Below are positions 35,268-45,313 of a stretch of 64,000 bases of DNA, piece by piece. Made by a program: the position numbers and the translations under genes. This DNA is from Benincasa hispida (Eukaryota > Streptophyta > Magnoliopsida > Cucurbitales > Cucurbitaceae), in the NCBI RefSeq assembly GCF_009727055.1, contig NC_052360.1, positions 71,194,323 to 71,258,322 on the forward strand. The letters run 5' to 3'. Numbering within the stretch: position 1 is the stretch's first letter; each line of letters starts with the position of its first letter. The notes beneath the pieces are model-generated. The model saw nothing but the letters and a program-made list of their open reading frames with translations. It searched no databases and was not told where the DNA came from.

Positions 35268-35273
35268 AGTTTA

Positions 35274-35291
35274 TGGCACCGTTGCTGGGGA
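35274..35291 (+). promoter_or_regulatory. tRNA-Asp type PBS, LTR-proximal copy
   Basis: TGGCACCGTTGCTGGGGA, two mismatches to the tRNA-Asp complement, six bases after the LTR end. Confidence 0.7.
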
Positions 35292-35348
35292 ACTGGTAAC
35301 GGGGACATGCACTTGTGGCTTAGATTAAAATTTCTGTCATGAAGTTTA

Positions 35349-35366
35349 TGGCGCCGTTGCCAGGGA
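35349..35366 (+). promoter_or_regulatory. tRNA-Asp type PBS, second copy
   Basis: TGGCGCCGTTGCCAGGGA, preceded by AAGTTTA just like the first copy, 75 bp downstream. One mismatch, so the inner copy is the better match here. Confidence 0.7.
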
Positions 35367-35560
35367 TTGGTTAATGATTATTGTTTGAGAATGTTTGTGG
35401 TATTTTTCGGGAAAGATCTCTTTGTACTGGTTGTTCAACGCGAAGAGAAGTCTAACAGCTTATGAGTGCTAGAGTAATCCAGAAATTCTAAGCGGACCCA
35501 AAGATCAGGTGTATTATTCGCGCGAAAGTACATCAGGACCGAATTAATTGGGAAAGAAGC

Positions 35561-35722
35561 ATGGCTAATAATAATGAGGCATTCGTATGAAATCAAAGGG
35601 AAATTAACCAGCGTAAGATTCCATATTTCTTCCTACTTACGGCAACATTCCAATGAGAGACTATGCGGCACCGAATTTGTAAACCCAAGACTTTCCTTGG
35701 ATTATTTGCTCTTATCACACAT
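35561..35722 (+). pseudogene. Family A gag start, truncated
   Basis: ATG at 35561 gives MANNNEAFV then a stop. The following codons (YFFLLTATF region; TMRHRI) are frame-shifted versions of the E2 gag start (MADNNDNAVPVANQ). It ends at the border of the next element near 35723-35730. Only the extreme N-terminus is left. Confidence 0.6.
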
Positions 35723-35729
35723 TGTAGGA

Positions 35730-38037
35730 TGTTGGATTTAAGTTATTGTTGTTCCATTGTTGAAGAAAATGGCAAAGATTTTGGTTGAAGTTGTCTTTAA
35801 TAATTTTTAGAAAGAAAAGAAAAGAAAAGAAAAGGAAAAGGAAAAGGAAAAAGGGAAAAAAAATGAAAGAAATTGGAAACCCATTCGGTGCTTAGGGTTT
35901 AAAGTGAGAACCCACTCATTTCAGCCCATTTCTCCATCATTTCCCATTATATTTTCAAAGAAATTCGAGAGAGAGAGAGTGAAGGAAGAGGAAGAAGAAG
36001 TTGCTGCAGGTTGGAGGTTGAAGAAGGGAGGAAAAGCTCATGCAAGTGCAACCATTGAAGAATTTGAGTTCAACCTACCTATCTCAGGTTTTTAAGTCGG
36101 TTTGAGCTATACAAGAAGAAATAAGAGGTGAGGCCTGACTTTCTTGAAAGTTAATCTATTTTCCAACAAGTTTCATGAAGGGAGCTTGAGCTAAATTTGA
36201 TGTTAAGTTAATGGTTTTTGAAAAGGAAAAAAGAGTACAGAATTTTCGTGCAAATCAAAAGGATCTCTGCTTTTCTCTGGTTTTTCGAACATTCTGGGGT
36301 GTACAGGTTGGATTAGAAGCTCAATTGGTATGGTTGGAAAGCTTGTTCAATTTCCTATAACTTTCATGAAGAATTCGTGGGCCAAAATGACTAGAAGTAG
36401 GTTTAATTTCAGGAGGAAGGAAGAGGGTAGCAGAGAAGCACGAATCTGCATTTGCTGTGTTCGAGGGATTTCTGGATACAATAGTTAGGAATCTCGTTTT
36501 TATTCCTTCAGGTAAGTTGTAGAGGGTTCCAAAACGAAGAGTTTGATATATAGTACATTAATATTTGTCAAGTATTGAGGAAGTTATGAGTGTTGGAAGT
36601 TAGGGTATTGAATCTGGAAAATCTGGAAAGAAAATGTGAAGTGTGATTGTATTTCTAGAATTTAGAATTCATGAGCATGGAAAGACAAGACGATTTATAG
36701 TTCTGATGCTTGGTTTCGGTTGTTTGACAGGCCAAGAGGAAATAGGCCAAGTCTACAGACCAGGGAACTAGCCAAGACTGTGAGTGATAAAACAAATTTC
36801 AAAAATGATTTCTAAACTGTAATTTATGCTTAAATGGTTTATATGCTTGAATATGAACTTATGAATGATACATGATTTCTATGAATGGTTTCAAGCATAA
36901 GTTTTGAGCTTATATTTTCTAATGAGGTTTATATACGAGCACGTGATTATTGACTTCCTGGAAAGTACTTGAAACGATACCATTTAAGATAAAGTATGTA
37001 GAAAATAAGCAGGCATGTTTTAATGTTTTCATGTGGTTTCAAGCATAAGTACTGTTTAAATATTTTCAGTTTTCCACGAGCAAGCTGAGTAAGCTTGAGT
37101 TTTACGAAAGATAAAGATAAGCAGGCATGTTTTAATGTTTTCATATGGTTTTATGAGACTTTTATTGACTACATGATTGAGATATTGAGCCCGAGGCTAT
37201 ATGGTACCGTGTGCACACAGGTTATATTTCGTTGTTGACGTTGAATGTACTCCATGACAACGATGCTATTGGGAGTGTTGGGCGAGCTCCACTACATCGT
37301 AGAGCTAGTAAACGTTGGTTGTACTGGGCGTGCCCTACACAACGTTGATTTTTCATGTTAGTTAAAGTGTTTTATATACTTGATATGCCTTGCTAGATTT
37401 TAATGACGTACTTGCGGAACATTTGAGAAAGCTTTTAGCATTACACGTTTATGTTTAACGCTTTGAGTGAACAGATTTATACGTTTAAAGGTTTATCACG
37501 TGATTCTGATTTGCGGATTTATAGTTTTAAATTGTCACTCACTGGGATTCGTAGCTCACTATTTCAAAATGTTTTCCCACTTTTCAGGTAGAGATCGAGC
37601 TCCCGGTGCCTGGTAACTGCCAAAGTCTGTTTTCTCTTAAAAGCTTCCAAATCAAGCTTCATACATTGGTAGAGTTGTGCATTGTGTCTGTTTATATTAT
37701 AAATGTCTTTGTAAGAACTGGATAGTTTATGGTTGTGTAAGCACTAGATGTTGTGGTTGTGTAAACCCCAGTTGGATATGTTTTTGGTAGTGATATATCT
37801 ATCAGGTTATTTTCCAAAGAGAGTTATGTCAGGACTGCACTTCATGTGTGTCTAAAGGTTTTCAGGGATTCCGCTTTGTTGTGTTACCTGTAAAGTATTT
37901 TATATCTAAGATTAGTATGTTTATCAAGTTCAACGATTCAGCAGGGTCAATAGGTATCGTTAGAGGAGGATGATGTCTGTTGGCTTCACGTCATCTCCCT
38001 GACTAAGCTAGCAAGTAGTCTGGGAGAGGGTGTGACA
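35730..38037 (+). repeat. 5' LTR of the gypsy element
   Basis: About 2.3 kb, starting TGTTGGATTTAAG (a start at 35723 is also possible) and ending GGTGTGACA. It has a purine-rich AAGAAAAG tract at 35810-35870 and duplicated short segments near 37010-37145 (GCAGGCATGTTTTAATGTTT twice). No partner LTR is in the window. Confidence 0.7.
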
Positions 38038-38040
38038 ACT

Positions 38041-38052
38041 TAGTATCAGAGT
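38041..38052 (+). promoter_or_regulatory. Primer-binding site, decayed
   Basis: TAGTATCAGAGT versus TGGTATCAGAGC, two mismatches, three bases after the LTR end. Confidence 0.7.
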
Positions 38053-38273
38053 GGTTAGCTCCATGGGAAATGAGATAGAGCAGTTAGTGCTTAGAAGAAT
38101 CTAGGAATTAAATAGTTAGACGTTGAGTCAGTTCAGATAGAACTAGCATAGTATGGTCCAAGTATGGATAAGAGTGAGTCCAGTCGGGACTATAATGTGG
38201 GTAGAAGTTTAGTATCATGCATTTGAGTTAAGTATCTATAGCATATCTGATGTGTTGACATGTTATATGAGTC

Positions 38274-39100
38274 ATGCCACAACGTACCAGCAAACGACGT
38301 AGGCAGAATCAAGATGGGACCCAGGATCCTACCCAAGGTCAATCTGAAAGGGGAACCAGTAACCCGAGAGTTCAGACCACAGCAGGAAACAAGCAGTTTT
38401 CTAGATTTTCACAGGAGGTAGGTAGGCCAGAGAGAGCAGGGCCTCGTGATCTAGAAAAGATGTATGGAATAGAACGGCTGAAGAAATTAGAAGCCATAGT
38501 GTTTGAGGGTTCCACAGATCCAGCTGACGCTGAGGTTTGGTTAAAAGTGCTTGAGGAATGCTTCGATGTGATGAGTTGTCCTGAGGAGCGAAAAGTCAGA
38601 TTGGCCACATTCCTGCTGCAGAAAGAGGCAGAGGGATGGTGGAAATCCATATTAGCAAGGCACAATGATTCACGTACGTTAGACTGGCAGACTTTCAGAG
38701 ACATATTCAAAGACAAGTATTATCCCAGTACATATTGTGAGGCCGTCAAGACTTTAAGTGTCGGTCTAGTGGCCAATCATCAAGGCAGATGAGTTCAGGT
38801 AGTGCCTATTAGAGGCAGAGCCAGAAAGCACCCAGTCAGTCTGCTAGTTTAGCAGCAAGACCGCGGATGGAGTCCGTTGCTTGTGAAACCAGGAGAACCC
38901 CATGTGCAAGTTGTGGCAGGAATCATCGGGGTCAGTGTCTTGTTGGTGCCGGTGTGTGTTACTAGTGTGTACAGTCAGGGCATTTCAAGAGAGACTGTCC
39001 ATAGCTGAGAGCAGCAGTTCAGAGGGACCAGGGCGTTGAGTCCCACACAGTTGAGCAACCGAGAGTCTTAGCAGCTGCAGGAGAAAGCACCAGCGGTGCA
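38274..39100 (+). pseudogene. Gypsy gag, internally deleted
   Basis: MPQRTSKRRRQNQDGTQDPT opens the frame. The gag core follows: YGIERLKKLEAIVFEGSTDP, EVWLKVLEECFDVMSCPEER, FLLQKEAEGWWKSILARHND and FKDKYYPSTYCEA. At about 38740 it jumps out of the core (the usual YERKYTELSRYA part is missing) and reaches a stop at 38790-38792. A nucleocapsid remnant follows near 38890-39005 (CASCGRNHRGQC, then SGHFKRDCP) with stops. Only a deleted Gag could be made from this copy. Confidence 0.85.
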
Positions 39101-39115
39101 AAACAGAAGGGAGTT

Positions 39116-39685
39116 GTGGGGAAACCTAGGCAGCAGGGAAAAGTCTACGCTATGACTCAACAAGAAGCGGAGGATGCACCAGACGTGATTGCTGGTATGG
39201 CTTTTATTTGTAATGTACCTGCACGTTTTTTATTAGATCCAGGTGCTACGTATTCCTTTGTTTCTAGTATGTTTCTAATTAAGCTGAATAGGATGCTAGA
39301 GCCTTTATCTGAGGGATTAGTTATATACACTCAAGTTGGTGATGTTTTACTAGTCAATGAAGTGCTGCGTGATTGTGAGGTTTTAGTAGAATGTCTCAGT
39401 ATGCTTGTGGATCTTCTTCCACTATAGTTGCAGGCGTTGGATGTAATTTTGGGAATTGATTTCTTATTCACTCACTATGCTTCTATGGATTGCCATAGAA
39501 AGGAAGTGACTTTTAGGAAACCAGGTTTGGCTAAAGTGGTTTTCAGGGGTGAGAGGAAGATTATTCCTACGAGTTTGATTTTAGCTCTGAAAGCTGAGAA
39601 GTTGTTGAGAAAGGGTTGCATAGTGTTTCTTGCACACGTAGTAGAGGTGCAGGAAGAAAAGCTGAAACCAGAAGAGTTCCTGTAG
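39116..39685 (+). pseudogene. Gypsy retropepsin, one stop
   Basis: KVYAMTQQEAEDAPDVIAGM, then the active-site stretch FLLDPGATYSFVSSMF (Asp in DPGAT) and a continuation to a TAG at 39425-39427. The same region goes on with LQALDVILGIDFLFTHYASM and DCHRKEVTF to 39685. The expected codon at the stop in relatives is one change away. The frame then shifts into RT. Confidence 0.85.
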
Positions 39686-40368
39686 TGCACGAATTCCTTG
39701 ATGTTTTTCCACTTGATCTCTCAGGTTTGCCACCTGATAGAGAGGTGGAGTTCGCTATTGAATTGTTACCAGGAACAACACCTATTTCACAGGCGCCGTA
39801 CAGAATGGCTCCGAGCGAGCTTAAGGAGCTGAAGGTGCAGTTACAAGAACTAGTTGACAAGGGATACATCAGGCCTAGTGTATCACCTTGGGGAGCTCTA
39901 GTGTTATTCGTGAAGAAGAAAGATGGTACCCTCAGATTATGCACTGATTATAGGCAGTTAAACAAGGTCACGATACGTAACAAGTATCCTCTACCACGCA
40001 TTGATGACTTGTTTGACCAGTTAAGGGGAGCAGCATTGTTCTCTAAGATTGATTTGAGGTCAGGTTACCACCAGTTAAAGCGTAGGGAATCAGATATTCC
40101 TAAGACAGCATTCAGGACGAGGTATGGGCACTATGAGTTTTTAGTGATGCCATTCGGTTTAATGAATGCGCCAGCAGTTTTCATGGACCTCATGAACATG
40201 ATTTTCCATCAGTACTTAGATCAGTTTGTGATAGTATTCATCGATGACATACTAGTTTTCTCAATTGATAGGAAAGCCCATAAGGAACATCTGAGAATTG
40301 TTCTACAGACACTACATGATAAACAGTTGTACGCTAAGTTCAGCAAATGTGAATTCTGGTTGAAATAG
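39616..40368 (+). pseudogene. Gypsy reverse transcriptase, catalytic core present
   Basis: [115 protein letters not shown] and the catalytic FIDDILVFS. All main RT blocks are present in one open frame from 39616 to a TAG at 40366-40368. It lies in a different frame from the protease, so the original Gag-Pol frame is broken near 39680. Confidence 0.9.
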
Positions 40369-40371
40369 GTA

Positions 40372-40988
40372 GTGTTCTTAGGGCATGTAGTTTCAGCGGA
40401 CGAAGTTAGTGTTGATCCGCAAAAAGTGGAAGTTGTTGTCAACTGGGAGAGACCAGCTAGTACAACAAAAGTACGTAGTTTCCTAGGTCTGGCCGGATAC
40501 TACAGACGTTTTGTTAATGATTTCTCACAATTAGCATTACCTTTGACAGCTTTGACAAGGAAGAATGCTAAGCTTGAGTGGTTGGATAAATGTGAATAGA
40601 GTTTCCAGAAGCTGAAGAAGAGATTAGTGACAACACCTATTCTGACATTTCCTGTAACAGGGAAGGAGTATGAGATTTATTGTGATGCTTTGAGGCAAGG
40701 ATTAGGTTGCGTGCTTATGCAGGAAGGGAAGGTAATAGCTTATGCTTCAAGGCAGTTGAAGAAGCATGAGTGTAATTACCCTACCCATGATCTTGATCTA
40801 GCAGAAGTTGTTTTAGCATTGAAGATCTGGAAACATTATTTATTCGGTGAGAAGTGCCACATTTTCATAGATCATAAGAGCCTGAAGTATATCTTTGATC
40901 AAAAAGAGCTGAATCTGAGATAGAGGCGATGGCTAGAACTGATTAAAGACTATGACTGTACCATTGAATACCATCCGGGTAAGGCTAA
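40372..40988 (+). pseudogene. Gypsy RNase H and start of integrase, stops
   Basis: Continues RT ([40 protein letters not shown]) to a TAG at 40597-40599. RNase H follows: [40 protein letters not shown] and [20 protein letters not shown], to a TAG at 40921-40923, then RRWLELIKDYDCTIEYHPGK. The acidic residue in HDLDLAEVV is Asp where relatives usually have Glu. Cut at 40989 by the inserted LTR. Confidence 0.88.
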
Positions 40989-42300
40989 TGTCACACCCCC
41001 TCCCAAGCCTTAAACCCCAAGACCGAGAAAGAAGCGTGAGAGTAACTAATAGCATCCTAAGACAATACTCATGTTCAATATTTCTCCCCATATTTATTAC
41101 AAATTTTAATAAGTTTACAACATTCCCCCTATCTATCTATTCATATAATTAAATTTTCTTTCTATTCATGTTCTGAGACGTGCCCCGAGAGTTAACCCAA
41201 TCCTTAGCTGGTGTTGGTGGGTGATGGACTCCTCTTCGAACGCTCCGCTTTGTTATCTGGGGGGGGGGGGGGGGGGGGGGATATAAGAAAACATTTGGAA
41301 AACATGAGCTAATAAGCCCAGTGAGTATTTTCTTATAAACGAAACCTTGGCTTATCAAAAATAAACTATTGGGGAAAACAGCATGCAATCAACAACACAT
41401 TAATATCATCTCAAATTCATTCCCTCAGCCAAGCCGCTGAAATCATTTCCTGATACCAGTCAACTACTGTCAACATAACAACAACAATTTTATAGAAACT
41501 TTCCCTATACCCAATTTTCCCGCCAATGTGCACATCGACCATTTCTTTCCCGCTAGTTATGCTTAGGTAACTTAGCCCTATTTTCCCGCCAGTCGTCACC
41601 GTCTATCATTTTCCGCCGATCAAAGCCGACCATATTTTCCCGTCAAGTTCCCTTTTCAAGCATACTAACCATATCCCGGGTATAATTCTAGTTTCTATCA
41701 CAATATAACATGCAATATCACCGCAATCACAACAGAAATCATGCATCCCTACTCATGCACATTTGACATTACCCTCTACGTACAAGGCTCATATATACAT
41801 ATACATACATAAATCAAAACAACACATAGTAACCACTCAACGTCAGCAAATCCTTCTAATGCAATTTACTCATAAATATCTTCCCTACTCAGACCAAATT
41901 GGAATTTGAGCAGCACCTCCTTCCAATTTCCTTCCTTCCACACCAACGGTAGCCTATTCACTAAAAACTCACTCTCTCTATAGGATTTTTACTACTGGAA
42001 TTTGTTTTGGAATGAGTTTGCCGGGCCTTCTATTTATAGCTGTACCCAGCTCCTTTCTATGCGACAACTCACCATACAAATGGCTTTTCCTTAAGTTACC
42101 CACGCTAACTTGGGCTAATTGAGCTTTGAGTTGTCTAATTCTGAGTTTGCCACCAAAATTACCTTAATTTGCATGTAATCTTAGCCGTACACTACTTTCT
42201 TAAGTCTTCCTGCATGAAATCTCCCTTTTCCACATCAACAACTTAATTTTCGAATTAAATATCCAAATTATTAATGAACGCGTCTAGCCCCTTTAAAATG
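40989..42300 (-). repeat. Minus-strand LTR of the 28567 family
   Basis: The reverse complement ends in GGGAGGGGGTGTGACA, as does the LTR at 30154. It shares the blocks at 29470-29640 (TTCCCGCCAATGTGCACATCG here) and 29818-29880. A minus-strand TATA-like TATAAATAG lies near 42026-42034. The distal start (TGTAAGACC) is not found, so this is truncated or diverged near 42300. It is probably a solo or partial LTR inserted in the gypsy pol. It contains a run of 22 G at 41259-41280. Confidence 0.7.
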
Positions 42301-42413
42301 CGTCCGTTTGTTCAATCTCGCTCTCTCCACTCTTGTGGCTCTCGCTCTCTCCATCTTTCTCGCTGGTTCTGCTCTCGTGGCTCTCGCTCTCTCCCCTTTT
42401 CTCACTCTCAAAG
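42301..42413. repeat. CT-rich imperfect repeat at the E1 left border
   Basis: Repeats of CTCGCTCTCTCC and GTGGCTCTCGCTCTCTCC lie between the minus LTR and the first recognisable E1 gag codon. Origin unclear; may be filler DNA at a junction. Confidence 0.5.
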
Positions 42414-43720
42414 TTGCTGATGCCTCCACAGCAGGTGGATTAATGGACAGATCATATACAGAAGCCAAGAGCATATTAGATCGCATCTCATGACATTCTG
42501 ATGAGTGGATTGATACCGAGATTTAGGAAAGTGGTCTAGAGCAAGAAAGAGTAGAAAGTGCTGATGTGTCAACTGATACAATGAGCACACTGATAGATCA
42601 AATGACCACGATGATCACACTTCTTCAGACGATGGCTAATCAGCAGAGAAATCTCTCTCGAGGTTCAGCGCAATTTAATGAATTGACGCACGTGGCCGCA
42701 ATGAATTGAGTTCAATGTGGGGAGGGACATCCAGCAGAAGTCTGCCCGTGGAATCAACAGGCCGTATATTCCGTCTATAATGAGTTATTTGGCAACATCT
42801 ACAACTCTGGTTGGTGGGATCACCCAACTTTAGGTTGGGATGGGAATCACAACCAAATGAGCCATGATTTCTATCAGAATAGTTATCAAGGGGATTGAGG
42901 CAACCCTCTGGTCTTCATTAATCTGAACTATAGCCCAAGTAACTCTCAAAGTATACCACCCTATGACCAACCGTTATTGTATGATACCTCTTGCAGTACC
43001 TCGTCTCTAGAGAATTCACTGAAGCATTATATCGAAAATAATGAGACAATTAGACAATCGCAAGTTGACTCCCTTAGAGATTTGGAAGAGCAGATTGAAT
43101 AGCTTGCAATTGAGTTGAAAAATAAAATGCCTGGTATCCTGCCTAGCAGTTCAGGAGCATCGGGGCCACGAGGTAAAGAGCAACGTCATGCAGTGACATT
43201 GAGGAGTGGTAAAACAACAGCCCCTGCGCTACCAGTACCAGATCAAACAACAAGGCTAGTAGATCTAACTGTCGATAATGACCAGTCAACCAGTAGTGGA
43301 AAAATTATCAGCTCAGGAGTAAGTACACCTATAAAAGATGAAGCTCCTCAAGACTTGAATTCTGAATCAATGCAACCTCCAACTAACGAAACACAGCAAG
43401 AACAGGACCTAAAAAAACAGTCAACTAAACAAGAGGTAAGGCGGGATCCTCCACCTTTCCCCTCTAGGCTAAAGAAGAAAAATGATAGCAAGCAATTCCA
43501 GAGGTTCCTGTACGTTCTCCGAAAACTACACATCAATATTCCCTTAATCAAAGCTCTGGAACAGATGCCGAGCTATGTAAAATTTCTCAAGGATATTCTT
43601 GCTAATAAAACAAAGATCGAGGAAAATGAAATGGTTGCGCTAACGTATGAATGTAGTGCACTGTTTCAAAACAATATCCCCACCAAAATGAAAGATCCTA
43701 GGAGTTTCACATTGCCCTGA
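42414..43720 (+). pseudogene. E1 gag C-terminus and gag-protease linker
   Basis: Begins in the gag segment VADASTAGGLMDRSYTEAKS, matching A1 and E2. The nucleocapsid is damaged: the first cysteine codon of the knuckle is a stop (near 42708; *VQCGEGHPAEVCP). SSLENSLKHYIENNETIRQS and a stop follow. The open stretch 43115-43720 has RGKEQRHAVTLRSGK, a polar acidic linker and RDPPPFPSRLKKK, FLKDILANKTKIEENEMVAL, the usual lead into Athila-type protease. Stops at 42492, 42525 and 43100 break it. Confidence 0.85.
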
Positions 43721-44143
43721 TCAATAGGAGGGAAAAAGGTCGGGACACGCTGTGAAATTTAGGGGCGAGCATAAATTTAATGCCTTTATCGATCTTTAAA
43801 AAGCTGGATATCGGCAACGCAAGACCAACCACGATCACACTACAGTTGGCTGATAGATCGATAACGCATCCTGAGGGCAAGATAGAGGATGTACTCGTGC
43901 AAGTGGATAAGTTTATCTTCCCGACGGACTTTATCATATTGGATTATGAAGCTGACAGAGAAGTACCTATCATCTTGGGTCGCCCATTTCTCACAATAGG
44001 GTAAGCGCTGATCGATGTGCAAAAAGGAGAACTCACCATCAGAGTTGACGATCAAGAAGTGAAGTTCAACGTTTTCAATGCGTTGAAGTACCCAAGTGAT
44101 GTGGAGAACTGCCCATATATTGAGGAACTGCGGGAAGAACCTT
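43721..44143 (+). pseudogene. E1 retropepsin, active site frameshifted
   Basis: SIGGKKVGT leads to the active-site region, which in relatives reads C-D-L-G-A-S; here the stretch at 43748-43775 is out of frame with stops, so the catalytic Asp is not encoded in frame. The rest is well preserved: [60 protein letters not shown] and [10 protein letters not shown], then a stop at 44002 and a continuation DVQKGELTIRV. Confidence 0.85.
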
Positions 44144-44459
44144 GACACGAGCCCCTAGAGGAGCTGGAGGAAGAAGATTTTGGAATCGGCGCAATGTTGA
44201 AGGAGGATTGCACTGCAATTTACGTTGAATCAAAATTTGAACCACTCAAGTTATCTGAATGAACTTCACAACGCACTACGCCATCTTTGGAAGAACCATC
44301 TGTGCAAGAGTTAAAGTCGTTGCCTGTGCACCTCAAGTATGCTACTTAGGAGGTAACAACACGTTACCGGTTATCATTTATGCTTCGCTGAGTAAGGAGA
44401 AAGAAGATGCACTTATATAGATCCTGAGAAATAATGAAAAGGCTTTAGGATGGACCTTG

Positions 44460-45313
44460 GCAGACATTCAAGGAATCAGTCCCTCATACTGCATGCACAA
44501 GATTCATCTGGAAGAAGGAAAGACAGGATCGATAGAAAGGCAATGACGCTTGAACCCTGCCATGAGGGAAGTAATGAAGAAGGAAATAGTGAAGTGGCTG
44601 GACGCAGGTGTCATCTACCCAATATATGATAGCAGCTGAGTGAGACTAGTGCAGTGTGTTCTGAAGAAAGGGGGGATGACAGTCATCACTAATGACAAGA
44701 ATGAATTAATTCCCACAAGAACGACTACGAGGTGGAGAATCTGCATGGATTATCGTAAGTTAAATTTTGCCACGAAAAAGGACAACTTCCCACTCTCGTT
44801 CATTGATCAGATGTTAGACAGACTTGCTGGGAATGAATTCTTTTGTTTTCTTGATGGCTATTCAGGGTACAACCAAATAGCAATTGCGCCGAAGGATCAA
44901 GACATGACAACCTTTACGTGCCCATTTGGTACGTTTGCATTCTGACGCATACCATTTGGACTCTGCAATGTGCCAGTCACTTTCCAACGCTGTATGATGG
45001 CAATCTTTTTAGATTACTTGGAAGAGTCAGTCAAGATATTCATAGATGATTTTTCAGTTTTCGGCAATAATTATGACTCTTGTTTAGCTAACCTCGAGAA
45101 AGTCTTGAAGAGATGTGTGGCAACGAATCTTGTTCTGAACTGGGAAAAATGCCACTTTATGGTTGAAGAAGGGATTGTTCTGGCACTTTATGATCAGGGG
45201 AAAATCGAAGCAATTTCCAAGCCACCTCCACCAATGAACGTGAAAACACTTAGGAGCTTTCTGGGAAACGCTGGGTTTTATAGAAGATTTATTCGCAACT
45301 TCTCCCAGATCGC
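44460..45313 (+). pseudogene. E1 reverse transcriptase, N-terminal part
   Basis: SPSYCMHKIHLEE, MREVMKKEIVKWLDAGVIYP, then the open stretch from 44640: VQCVLKKGGMTVITNDKNEL, RWRICMDYRKLNFATKKDNF, FFCFLDGYSGYNQIAIAPKD and TTFTCPFGTFAF. A TGA at 44943 is followed by RIPFGLCNVPVTFQRCMMAI, the catalytic FIDDFSVFG, LRSFLGNAGFYRRFIRNFSQ. The stop sits where relatives have Arg (RRIPFGLCN). A small loss after MVEEGIVL is likely. Athila/Tat-type wording. It is cut by E2 at 45314. Confidence 0.9.

Larger units (their letters stand above)
35730..40988 (+). mobile_element. Ty3/gypsy element, truncated in integrase
   Basis: LTR from about 35723-35730 to 38037, decayed initiator-Met PBS, gag, protease, RT and RNase H, then the first codons toward integrase (EYHPGKANV), where a minus-strand LTR begins at 40989. 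Protein type fits the chromovirus (Tekay/Del-like) group by motif wording, an assignment from memory. Confidence 0.8.

Noticed and set aside
35904..36095. 63-codon plus-strand ORF with an acidic stretch (EEEEEV)
   Set aside because: Arises from a purine-rich tract within the LTR upstream of its PBS; no domain and no comparison copy.
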